Shown: positions 1-12,100 of the stretch, piece by piece
How positions within the stretch are numbered: the stretch's first letter is position 1
Layout of the letters: every line of letters starts with the position of its first letter
Assembly: GCA_903813345.2 (NCBI GenBank)
Contig: CAIIXF020000005.1
Coordinates: 248,001-312,000 of the forward strand
Direction: 5' to 3'
Length of the DNA: 64,000 nucleotides
Source: Owenia fusiformis
Taxonomy: Eukaryota; Annelida; Polychaeta; Sabellida; Oweniidae
The notes under the pieces: generated by a model
What the model was told of the DNA's origin: nothing
Seen by the model: only the letters and a program-made list of their open reading frames with translations
The model's database searches: none
Position numbers and translations under genes: made by a program

Positions 1-2510
1 AAATATTGAAAAAAATCACAAAATTCAAGTACTGGTATGAGGTTCCATATCCATCCGCCAAAAGGTATATAGTCCATTTAAAAACTTGTGGTTTTGTACT
101 AAATAACGCCATAGTTGACTTCTAGGGTACCTAGTATGCCACTATTTTGTATCAAAATATAGAGGAGGAGTTCAACTTTCATTTAAATTACGAAAATAGC
201 GATGTATGTCAAAATATAGTTCTGGCGTGAGCATGTCTACTACGCGTTGCCTGTCATCTCAGAATTGAGGAAATGGTAGCAAACGTGAGTTACAATAAAT
301 GGACGCTGATATCTCAAAAAGTAACCGGACTCCCTATAATTTGATGTAGATCAATCGAACCCCTATATGAACATGTACATTTTGATATCTAACACTATGG
401 GGGGGGGGTAAGCGTTTTATAGTTGATCACGAACGCCATATGTGTAAAGTATTGTTCTGAATTTTCGATTTTGGTGTTGGATTACGGTACTCACACATTC
501 TGGGGTACATATCGCCATTTTCGAACAAATTAGCCCATACAATGACTATATTTCTGCAATCTTCTATACATAACCTTCATCTTGACACTATATTAAACAT
601 AGGGTTTGGGTCTCGATTTTTAAATATCACTACGCCAACATAGGGACTTATTTTTAGGTAAAATCTCTGCTTCACCGATGAAAATTAACGAATAAAGTAG
701 TTCCTGTTTACGGGACCATATTCTTGAGATTTTTTTCTAAAAATGGCACATTTAAAAAGAACTTGGCCCCTGCTTTACATACATACCTCAAATGCCCACA
801 GTATATACACTTAAACCTACTATACACACCATTGAAGTTGGCATAGCTTCGTTTTTAAAGTTTTAAAAAACACCCGGAAGTGGTATTTACCGTAAAAACA
901 CCTTATAGTACTGAACATGGGTGAATTGGAATGTTTGTTCGATGGCATTATTACACCAAAAGTAGTGCGAAAATGGCCTTTTCACGTGTTGGCATAAAGT
1001 TTTGATGACATTTAAAGACACAGTTCCTCCTTCCCGTACATTATCTCATGGAAATTGGCATACCAGCGCAAAGATCTTTGTTTTGTGGTGAAGAAAAGCT
1101 ATCAAACATTGTCTGAAGAGCAGATTTATCTCCGTAATTCAACTTTTAGCATGGCGACCTTGACCTTGAAAAAATATAATAGCCATTTGGGCGATAATAG
1201 GTGATTCAAAAGTAAAATTAATGCTTTTTCGTAGTTTTACTTTGACCAAGCCTAGAAAAAAATCGAAGTGGTAAACCTACCCCCAAATTTTTTGACAAGT
1301 GTTCTAGATGATATCAAAGTTTAAGAAAATTTGTATATCTAGAAATATTTTAAAAATTAGTGCCATTATGGTGGGTTTGGGTGCTTTTTGCTCTCTTTTT
1401 TTAGCCCATTTCTATGGTTGCCATGGCAACTATTAGGTTTTGGTAACCATGTCAACTTGATTTTTCAAGGACATCCGCCTGATAGTAGTTGGGCCAAGTT
1501 TGATGGAAAATGGGCCTTGTTTGATATCCTGGCAGTGAGGTTGATTGTGGCAAGTTGTAAAACGCCAAACAATGGTGGAGTCATACCTGATGCTTGGATG
1601 TTCGCATTTTATTTAGCTCTCGTAAAATGAACGAACAAACGTTCCATTTTCACGCATGTTCGGTAATATAACGTATCATAACTTCCGGAAATGACATGCC
1701 TTGGGAATATTTTCACTTCGTTTACATTTCTTGTATAACTGTACTTATTGTTGATCGGACAGAAAGAAAGATAGAAAATAGAAGGTCGAAGGGTTTTTAT
1801 AAAAATATATTTCAAAAATTCTTGACACCCTGTAAGTCGTAGGTCGTAGGGTCGAAGGGTCGAAGGGTTTTTAGTACATTCCCTTGTTGTAACCCCATGA
1901 TTTGCAGCAACTTCAGAGATCTTTTTCCCTTGGGAAATTTGTTGAAGTATGTCACTTCTCCTCCGTGGTGTGTATGCTCTCGATGAAACGGTAGGGCTCT
2001 TGTACATAGATGTATCTTCTCTGGTAGATTTAAAATATATTAGATGGATTAAGTTGTCCTGGGAGAAAACCTTTAACCCCCTTCATTTTGATACCTCAAC
2101 TTGAACTACAATTCTGTAATCTGCATGGTAAACAAATTCAAAATGAGCAGCAAAAGGTCAATTTTGCTACAAAATAGCAACAAAATGTGAAAAAATGCGA
2201 AACAATGTAACAACTTCACTTCTCTGCAAAATGAACACCTGGCATAGTTAGACAAATCAAAAAAAATTGAATGTTGGAAATTGTTTCTAATTTAGCTGTG
2301 AAAAATTTCATGGTGATTGAATAAAGGGAAAATGTTTAAAACAGGTTTAAAAGTTTGTGACTAATTAGTGTGTGGGGTACTATCAATGATATCAAAATAA
2401 ATATCAATGATATTAAATAGTATAATAAGTTAATTAATTGACTAATTAATGTCAAAAAGTGAGTGGTAACATATGGTAGGGGTGCACCGGATTGATCACT
2501 ATGTTCAGCC
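1..2510. repeat. Gene-free repeat region at left edge
   Basis: Positions about 120-500 are a diverged copy, in reverse orientation, of parts of the transposon at 11245-14062 (matching blocks around 11765-11860, 12935-12990 and 13635-13840). This copy lacks the nested element at 12995-13634 and so shows that insertion's empty site near 305-330. Around 1820 a minus-strand motif cagggtgtcaagaa resembles a mariner-type TIR, with a short minus-strand HTH-like fragment (RRRSDILQQISQGKKISEVA) at 1890-1990. GGTCGAAGGG-type short direct repeats sit at 1785-1867. Confidence 0.5.
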
Positions 2511-2850
2511 AATTTAACTTTGTTTGAATACAATACAACAGCGAGAGGGTCGTTTGCATCATTTACTATACCATCATTTTTGTTACCTTGTGGTACGAAA
2601 ATAACTATTACCATACTCCTAGCTCTGAATAAAGTTCATAACGAGGGAAATTTAAGCTCACATATTGGTTTGAATCTGAATCAAGAAATTCTACCACCTT
2701 ATTGGAGTAAAGAAAAACTACGCAATTTAAGGTATGTATTATACCCTATACAGAAACATGCATACTGACAGTGAAGATATAGGGGTACACGCTGGCGAAT
2801 ATGTCACTGAAGTTTATGATAACTGCTGATATGAATATGTTTTGTAAGTT

Positions 2851-3072
2851 GGAAAGGTACTGCGTGTAGATATTGATGATAAGGAATTTAGTTTATGGAG
2901 TAGCAAAATGTGTCTTCTTCCTCTAAAAAGTGACTTTATTTGTCTGAAAACCTCCAATATTTTATCTGTCATGGAAGAGCCGATCCCAACAGGGAAATCT
3001 AAAAACCTATTCAAACTGAGTCCTGAGATGCAAACGTGGTTCAAGATCTATTTGACCAAGTTAAGGATATGA
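2851..3072 (+). other. Possible coding remnant (open frame without start)
   Basis: An open frame of about 72 codons ends at a TGA at 3072 and reads with protein-like composition (for example FSLWSSKMCLLPLKSD and FKLSPEMQTWFKIYLTKL). It has no good ATG and no acceptor that fits the open frame at 2520-2731, which ends at a possible AG|GTATGT donor. It could be a terminal exon or a relic of a mobile-element protein. No family recognised. Confidence 0.2.
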
Positions 3073-4454
3073 AGGAATAAGTGAAGTTATGTATCGTATG
3101 ATATCAGGAGACACTTAGCGTTGCTTCTTTTTGACGATAATTACATATTTTATACTAAATAGTATTGATTCCGCGATTGTGAGTCTTGTATCATTTACGT
3201 TACAAAGGCTTCCAGCATTCAAAATGTGTAAAGAAAGAAAAAATAACTTTAATCCTGCATTTATTCTTTAAAACATGTAGCGCATGTTGCAGTTACTAGT
3301 AGTTAATTACTATTATGTGCTGCATACATAGTTGGGATTGGTTTATCTTTAATGTCGCTATTTTAGAATTTAGTGAGTTTCACCATCATTTAGTTGACAT
3401 GATGAGGCATTGGACTATGTTTGTTTCAAGTGTTATTATTGCTTAAACTTCAGTGTAAACATGACATAAGAAACATCAGTTTATATTTTGCAATTATTTC
3501 AAAATGATATAACTGATTCTACGATGCTCCTATTTTGGATCATATACGTTACCAAGGGTGTTATGATATATAAATCTTAATTAAATAATGCCTGGTGTAT
3601 CAAACAACAAGACGTAACCATCATTTTATTCTTCATACTATACAGTATACATCATCAGAAAAGAAAGATAAATGTAACGTAGTTAGACTGATTTTCTTCA
3701 AAATTGTAATTACGTGTAGCACTTTTTTCGTGAAAAGGAAAAATAAGTTCATCTGTAATTATTGTCTTCAATGTGAGTTTGTTTCACACATAAATCTTCA
3801 AAATTTCTGACATATGATTCAATATCAAGGCAAAATAATAAAACATCAAATTAAACCCACTTCAATTTTCGTCCATTTCACTCATGGAAATGAGCCTAGT
3901 TACTAATTGAGAATGGATGCAACATTTTTTAAATAGTTCATACTAACAGAAAACGTGTACCACAGTTATGGGAAGTTTACCTATTGTATGCATTCTGCAG
4001 ATTATGTTTGATGTTTATTTTTCATGAATTGGTAATTGTACGCGCGTAGTCTGCTTATATGTGGAATTTGTTTTAGTCTGAAATTCTGCGCAATCAGCTG
4101 TCTTGAAGTCTGAAAATCTGTGATTCTGTTGTCTGCCTTCTACGAGATTGAAATCTGCTTTGGCAACATATTACAATTTAATAACTTAGCTTAGTCTTTT
4201 GTTTTTGCTTTTCGAAGTCTGCATCCTGCAAAAGTGCTGTTTTACATTGATGTATTACATACCCAGCGAAGCATTTGTATTGAAGTCAATGGAGCTGAGG
4301 GTCGGCTATATATTCCTGTATAGCCGCCAAACCTTTTACCATGACAATCTTATGACGTCATCGGGACGTCATGTTTCATTTCTTCCTAATTTCACTCGCA
4401 CACAGACACGTGGCGTCATTGACATAACGTAGCCATGATATAAAAGTATGTAAT
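3073..4454. other. No gene seen
   Basis: AT-rich DNA with no convincing open frame, splice structure or array. Its right end (about 4280-4440) grades into sequence beside the MITE hairpin at 4460-4580. Confidence 0.4.
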
Positions 4455-4459
4455 ACAAC

Positions 4460-4580
4460 AGTTATGTCCGTATCATTGAATGTATGCCTTCGGTCTGTCG
4501 TAATATAACCCTCGCAAGCTCGGGCTATATTGGTGACAGACCTTAGGCATATATTCAATGATAGGGACATAACTGCTAAA
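4460..4580. mobile_element. MITE-like perfect hairpin
   Basis: A near-perfect palindrome of about 118 bp. CAGTTATGTCC at the left pairs with GGACATAACTG at the right, and the arms run continuously through TATCATTGAAT and GGTCTGTC to a centre at the CTCGCAAGCTCGGG segment. No coding capacity. Confidence 0.7.
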
Positions 4581-4720
4581 TATTTATTGCGTGGGGTGAA
4601 TACATTATATGGTAAGTTTCAGGCCGATAAAAAGATGGCAGTAGTGTATTCAAGTTCAAAGACAAGAGTTTTAATCGGAGAGTCGAACATTGAAGGGTAT
4701 ACCCAGGTGTACATATAAGG

Positions 4721-4934
4721 CAGGCCCGTAGCCAGGGGGGGTTCGCAGGGTTCGGGCGAACACCCCCCCCCCCCCCCTGGCCAACAATTCTTTCAAAATC
4801 ATGCAGTTTTTCACCATTTTGAGCACTTCTCTTGTGATTTTAGCCATATTTGGGCCAAAATTGGCAAATGTGAACCCCCCCTGGAAATTTTTGAAAACTG
4901 AACCCCCCCTTGGCAAATCCTGGCTACGGGCCTG
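4721..4934. mobile_element. Non-autonomous TIR element, CAGGCCCGTAGCCAGG family, copy 1
   Basis: Termini CAGGCCCGTAGCCAGG and CCTGGCTACGGGCCTG are exact reverse complements. TAAGG is duplicated on both sides (4716-4720 and 4935-4939). The interior is rich in C and G homopolymers. Related copies lie at 44803-45091 and, degraded, near 53968-54142. Confidence 0.8.
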
Positions 4935-5350
4935 TAAGGGTTATGTACTGGGAGGTTTTGAATATAGGGTATATCCGATTCCTGAGGGATATTTATATTG
5001 TTACTTTCCGGATTATTGGGTTTCTGTAATCTCTAATGGGATTCGGACGAATGGGATTCGCCGCTATGCTTAGTCAAATCACTGATTCTTGCATATGAAA
5101 CCAACAATTGTTGAATCGGGACACGATAGGTGGTGCTAGTGCGGATATACTCCGAGAAGTTTAGCTTAATCCTACCTCACTGAAAATGGACCCGCTCACA
5201 TGTGGACTAAACAGACTCAATATAAACCTATCAGAAAGACAATCGTAATTTTTTAAGATTTCTCTTCTCCAGTCGTAACCTCTCTCTTTCGATTGGTCTA
5301 AATCTGAAAGGAAACTGAAATTGAATGAGATAATCATAATGTATGGAATT

Positions 5351-5549
5351 GTAACGACCCTTGGGCACGTCCGTCGGGGAGCTGTAGTGTACCAAGCCAG
5401 ATACTAGACTCGAAAGGGAGTGTGCTAAATTCAACGCCCATTGCGGGAATCGAACCCAAGACCTTCCGCTCTCCAAGAGTGAGACGCTCTACCCCTGAGC
5501 CATAAAGGCTAGCCACTACAGCTGAGCTACAGCTATCGAAGGTCGTTAC
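5351..5549 (-). mobile_element. tRNA-like short element with GTAACGACC inverted ends
   Basis: On the minus strand 5510-5437 resembles a tRNA: an A-box-like TGGCTCAGGGGTAGAGCG and an exact B box GGTTCGATTCC. The anticodon arm does not fold into a standard seven-base loop with U33, so it is not called a tRNA gene. The tRNA-like part sits between inverted GTAACGACC ends at 5351 and 5549, which suggests a tRNA-derived SINE or a TIR element that carries a pol III promoter. Confidence 0.6.
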
Positions 5550-6108
5550 AGAATCATGTTGGTTGGACTATACTACTTTACATGAATATTATGACTCTAA
5601 CATATGAATCAGTTTAAACGTTTAGACTTTGTTGTTTAGAAATGCACGGATCTGGGGTTTATGGGGTTTTGTAATTGTGAGGTAACATTCCGTCCAAAAC
5701 CATGATTCTGGTTAAGATTAATAAGTTAGAAACAAAAGGTTGGTATTTCATCGTTTGGAGAATCTGAGACCAACATCTGAGGTATGTTACTCCAAGTGAG
5801 TATGAATTGTTTACCTGCCTTTTTTACAAGTGATTGTAAATAAGCGAATAATATAAGGGTGATTTATGAACCTCTTACTGTAAGGTATACTGACAATGTT
5901 ATATCATATCGGCCACTGATAAGAAAATGTATTTTGGTTTCGTTTTGATATTAAGTGGGACATCTTAACAAATCAACTATCAGACAACTATACTATGAAC
6001 TCAAATGGAGGGATTATACTGACTAATATTACGATACAAACAGGGTTACAACCGAGAAAATGTTGAATAAATGACTTTCTACATACCTACATCAGACAAC
6101 AAATTATA
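5550..6108. other. Upstream region of the trefoil gene
   Basis: No repeat or clear core promoter was recognised between the tRNA-like element and the ATG at 6109. The 5' UTR and any upstream non-coding exon are not defined. Confidence 0.3.
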
Positions 6109-9100
6109 ATGTGGCCTCTGCTTGTTTTCCTTATCGGACTGAATGCTGCTGTGATATCAAAACATCAAGGTAAATCATTGTTCATATCATGGTGAGGGTC
6201 TATGAACAAAAGGGCCCATGCGTATGTATGTAATCATTCACAAATACAGATGTTGCATTGAGACACTGGCGTTTAACGTATCTCAAACATCATGCCTAGT
6301 AACACAAAACTCACGGCACATGTATCTCTATGGAGTTTTATTAAATCATTTGTTTTTATTCATTGATGGTTTTCTAAACCATGAATGATCTGCATTTTAA
6401 TCAAAAACAAGATGCTTCGATTAAGTGGCGACAAATGGAGCGCTCAAATCTCCTATGAACTACATGCCTGGGGAATATCCTCATTGAGTGGGAAATCCAC
6501 ATTTCCATTTCCTCATTGAGTGGGAAATCCACATTTCCAACACAATTAGGATGGGGAGAAGGGGTAAGTTTTGTTTGAAAACCCAATGATGTAACACCTA
6601 CGTTTCACAGTTAAATAATTCTCAAGTGTTTCAGCTAGTGTTATTTTCACAAATACATATATAATCGTATACCATACGCAAATAAACAACAAGATCCACC
6701 ATGTCTAAAATGCAATGATTGCTACGTAACATCGACCTCCTCACAGAAATATTAACTTTTGTATAAGCAAAATGGTTGAAATGATTCAACATATTTATAG
6801 AAAAAACTTTTAAATTCAGACTGCACCTATGTAAAGACGTGTGATCACACTGAAATAAGACGCATCACTATAAGTAACTTTAAGCTTATATAATGTTCCT
6901 TAAAGTCCCCGTCTAAAGTTTGAAAATATTTTTTTTAACATTCATTTACTATTTGTCAGGACTTAAAAAGTGATTTTAGAGATTTTTGAACAAAAAAAAA
7001 TTTTTGAAAAAAAAGTTGTGAGCATTTCATTTCTCAAATATTCAAATTTCCCGCCATTTTCAAAAAATGTTGAAATTTCTTAATCATCAAATATTTCTTA
7101 ATGCATTTCAAAAAAGATTATCTTTTTAACACCAATGCAAATATTGAACAAAGGACACTCTATTTAAACAATAAAATGCCATATTTGATGGGCCACTTCA
7201 ATGTTTTAGCATATCAAAAATATTTTGAAACATTAGTGATGTCACTAAGGTAGCAAAAACTTTTTGAAAAAAATTGGAATTTTTTTTTCGATGTCAATCT
7301 TTTCTAAATATGCTAGACTTTCATAAAAACCCAATGTTGATAGTCTAACCAGGTTAAAAGGAAGCATAAATTATGTTTTAGATATCATTGTACCATTGGT
7401 TTCTATGAGAACTAAAATTTTGAAATGCATTTTTCTCAGAACCATTTTCATGCACTGATAAGTTCATTTCTCGCTTATTTATGAACCGATTTTCTTAATT
7501 TTTTCGGCAAAAAACATGGGAGGATGAATGCTATGCATTGGTATGAATTGTGGCTAATTAGAAGATATGAGTGACCTCTAAAAGTTGGTTTTAAATAAAT
7601 TCACAAATTTTGGAACAAAAAGTCTGTCAAAAACCACATACTGTATCACACTTTGATAACATTGGGTAAGACTACAATATAAGCCAAAGTGGTTTAAACT
7701 TTATATGGGGCCTTTAATGGTCCTCAAAAATACAGGAAATGTTGTTATTTAGTATACTTTACATTGATAACACAACACAAAAATATGAGCTGCGATTGCT
7801 ACGTCGTTTCTATCTACTCTTAGGTATCTGTTACGTTATCACTATCACTTTGCTACGTCGAAGTAGAATAATTTGACAGAATGACTGATTTATTCCAACA
7901 AATCTTCCAAATATACTATCTGACCAATGTTCTATATAAATAAAAGCCCAAGTCGTATATATTTTTAAAATGGAGTCCATGTAAATGAATTTAACCATGG
8001 GCTTTCAACTAGAAGGGTAGGCAACTTCCCATTTTTCACACATAAGCATTGCCTTTGGGTTTTCAAAATTGGAGAATGTACACATTCAAAGGAAAACCTT
8101 ATTTTGTACTTTTTATGGATGGTTTAAAGAATTAACTCAAAAATAAAAACATGATTATCTACATACATGTTGATAATTTGATAAAAAATGGAATTCATCA
8201 TAATTGTGACAATACACAAAGCGAACATTCTCCCACAAATTATGTTTTTATTGGAATGTGTTCTTGAATAATTACCCACAATGCAATATTCGAAGAGAAC
8301 ATCTTGATACCTCTTATTCTTATTGGTCTTTTTTGTTTACTTTTACATGAGATTGAATGTATCTTATGCTTTAATCATATTGAAAATTTATTTTTATTCA
8401 AAATAATACTAAAACATATACATTTATCTACTACTTTTTGAAATATTATTTACCATAAAAGGGAAGCATGGCATTGCTCATTTTGAAGGTCCCATGTTTA
8501 TTACACAGAGTTAATTGAAAGCCCATGATATAACTTACCTTAAATTCTACTTTAAAGTTGTTCATAGGAAATACATGGCGTCTGCTGAAAATCTTACAAT
8601 ATGCAAAGTTACTCACTCACCGATCAACGTGTATACTTAATTTATAGCCAGTTTATTGAATCATCGATGTATTGATTAAAGTCACATTACTTGTGCTAGA
8701 AAAATACACCAAATGAATTATAATATATAGGATTTAATAAAAACCCATAGAGATGCATGTGCCGTGAGTTTTGTGCTACTAGGCATGATGTTTGAGATAC
8801 GTTAAACGCCAGTGGAGAAGGAGTGATGTAGATGCATGGTTGACGTTTTTAAATCTGACGGTACAGACGCAATCGATAAATATCATACCACATCACGTGA
8901 TATTTTCATATTGACAGTATATAAAGCATAAACATACTCCTCAAAAACGTTAAGAACCAGTCTTTTTCCTCATAGGTTTACATGTTAAAACCCATGTATG
9001 TTTGAACTCTATTTTCTAAGCCCTAAACGAAAGAAAAACTGATAATGTAAATGGATATGTACATTGGCTCTAATCTCTATATTTCTGGAAATTTTCAATC

Positions 9101-12100
9101 AAGTTAATCTTTCCGTTACATTAGGTTTAAAATTGATGTCAAATTTGATGAATTAGAGAAGGTAGAACCCATGTAAAACATTTATCGGAGTATTTTTGAA
9201 CTTATTTTCTGACCCCCTGTGTTATTTCAATGAGAGGTTTTTGAGAAATAATTTTGACTTCGGAGACTAATAGCTTTGTAAAAACCGGAGAAATAAATCA
9301 ATTTAAATCGTAGCCAAGTTAGCAAATTTAAATTCAATTCGGTCTATTTAAATTTTTAGAGCAATCCGATGTATGGATATTTGGTTTACATAGCTTCTAC
9401 CATTTTTAAAAAAAAATATTAAAGACACCAATTTTTGATCTATTACAACGGAGAGATTTCTAAAATATAGAGAAAAGAGTCAAGGTGTATATTCATTTAC
9501 ATTATCAGCTTTTCTTTCGTTTCGGGCATAGAAAATAGAGTTCAAACATACATGAGGTTTAACATGTAAACCTATGAGGAAAAAGACTGGTTCTTAATTT
9601 TTGAGGAGTATAGTTGAGAACTCACACTTATATAGTAGTAAATACATGTATATTGGAAAACATCATTTATCTAGCTTTTCATCATGCACCCTAATTCTTT
9701 ATTCACCTTCTTTCATTTTGACCAACATCTGCAATCCACTTGTAAAATGTACAAACCTGAACATATGTCCAACATATAAATACAGAAAACCGGTAGAGGC
9801 CATACAGTTAGCTGATATCTTATACATGATCAAAAGTAAAGTTCATGAAATATTTTAAAGAAACAGAAATCGCCATGAACAGTTATAACTATACATCTAT
9901 GAATGATACATAATGGCACTGGTAAAACACTAGAAACATTATATTTCATTTTAGATGTTGAATGTCAAGGTTCAACAACAAAGTTACCATGTCCATATGG
10001 CATGAATGATACATAATGGCACTGGTAAAACACTAGAAACATTATATTTCATTTTAGATGTTCAATGTCAAGGTTCAACAACAAAGTTACCATGTCCATA
10101 TGGCATAAATGATACATAATGGCACTGGTAAAACACTAGAAACATTATATTTCATTTTAGATGTTCAATGTCAAGGTTCAACAACAAAGTTACCATGTCC
10201 ATATGGCATGAATGATACATAATGGCACTGGTAAAACACTAGAAACATTATATTTCATTTTAGATGTTCAATGTCAAGGTTCAACAACAAAGTTACCATG
10301 TCCATATGGCATGAATGATACATAATGGCACTGGTAAAACACTAGAAACATTATATTTCATTTTAGATGTTCAATGTCAAGGTTCAACAACAAAGTTACC
10401 ATGTCCATATGGCATGAATGATACATAATGGCACTGGTAAAACACTAGAAACATTATATTTCATTTTAGATGTTGAATGTCAAGGTTCAACAACAAAGTT
10501 ACCATGTCCATATGGCATAAATGATACATAATGGCACTGGTAAAACATTAGAAACATTATATTTCATTTTAGATGTTGAATGTCAAGGTTCAACAACAAA
10601 GTTACCATGTCCATATGGCATGAATGATACATAATGGCACTGGTAAAACATTAGAAACATTATATTTCATTTTAGATGTTGAATGTCAAGGTTCAACAAC
10701 AAAGTTACCATGTCCATATGGCATGAATGATACATAATGGCACTGGTAAAACATTAGAAACATTATATTTCATTTTAGATGTCCAATGTCAAGGTTCAAC
10801 AACAAAGTTACCATGTCCATATGGCATGAATGATACATAATGGCACTGGTAAAACACTAGAAACATTATATTTCATTTTAGATGTCCAATGTCAAGGTTC
10901 AACAACAAAGTTACCATGTCGATATGGCATGAATGATACATAATGGCACTGGTAAAACACTAGAAACATTATATTTCATTTTAGATGTTCAATGTCAAGG
11001 TTCAACAACAAAGTTACCATGTCCATATGGCATGCATGATACATAATGGCACTGGTAAAACATTAGAAACATTATATTTCATTTTAGATGTTGAATGTCA
11101 AGGTTCAACAACAAAGTTACCATGTCCATATGGCATGAATGATACATAATGGCACTGGTAAAACACTAGAAACATTATATTTCATTTTAGATGTTGAATG
11201 TCAATGTTCAACAACAAAGTTACCATGTCCATATGGCATGAATGCAGTACTGTCAACCCCCAAAGATTTTCTCGCGGGACAGATTTTTTAGACCCAGTGC
11301 CCAAAATTCGCGGGATTTTGCGGGACATCTACTAAATTCGCGGGATTTCGCGGGACATTTAAGGGATTTGCGTGATTGCACTAATAGGCCAAAATTTTTT
11401 TTATCAAATTCGCGGGATTTCGCGGGATCATTCGAGGGACAAACACCCTAATTGCGGGACAGTTAACAGGTGACCACCAAAAACTTCATAGAGGGACAGA
11501 TTTTTTAGACAAAGTGCCCTAAATTTGCGGGATTTCGCGGGACAGTCCACCTAAATTTGCAGGATGTCTCGGGACATTCAAGGTATTTGCGTGATTGGGA
11601 CTAATGTAAAAGCGTGTAAAAGTACTTAAATCAAACTTTCATATACTGATTAATCAAATATAATGCACAGTTACATTGTAACTTAAATAAACGTCAACAC
11701 AATACGCATAGGAATTTAATTAAACTTTATTGTAATTTATCAAAAACAAAAACCACGCTTCAGGTGTGAGTACCGTAATCTAACACGAAATTCAAAAATT
11801 CGGAACAATACTTTGCACTTCTGGCGTCGTGACCAACTATGAAACGCTTACCCCCATAAAATAATGTTATACGAGGGTATATCATAAAGTTCTCATGATA
11901 TCTCTCTAATTTTTTTATTTTTCAATATATTCTGATGAATTTTTCACAGAATGTGTAGTATAGATTGCTGTATTAATCTATCAACAAATATTTGGTATAA
12001 CAGAAATATTATTTAAGAAATGGTTGCCATGGTAACCGGAAATCAAGGCACCCGGGGCAAATAAAAGATCGTGCAGGGATAGCCCAAACTAACTATACAT

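Noticed and set aside
2520-2731. Exon ending at AG|GTATGT
   Set aside because: Protein-like, but it cannot be joined in phase to the open frame at 2851-3072 and no start or family is evident.
5437-5510. Functional tRNA gene
   Set aside because: A and B boxes are good, but the anticodon arm does not give a standard loop, and the sequence lies within a short repeat with inverted ends.
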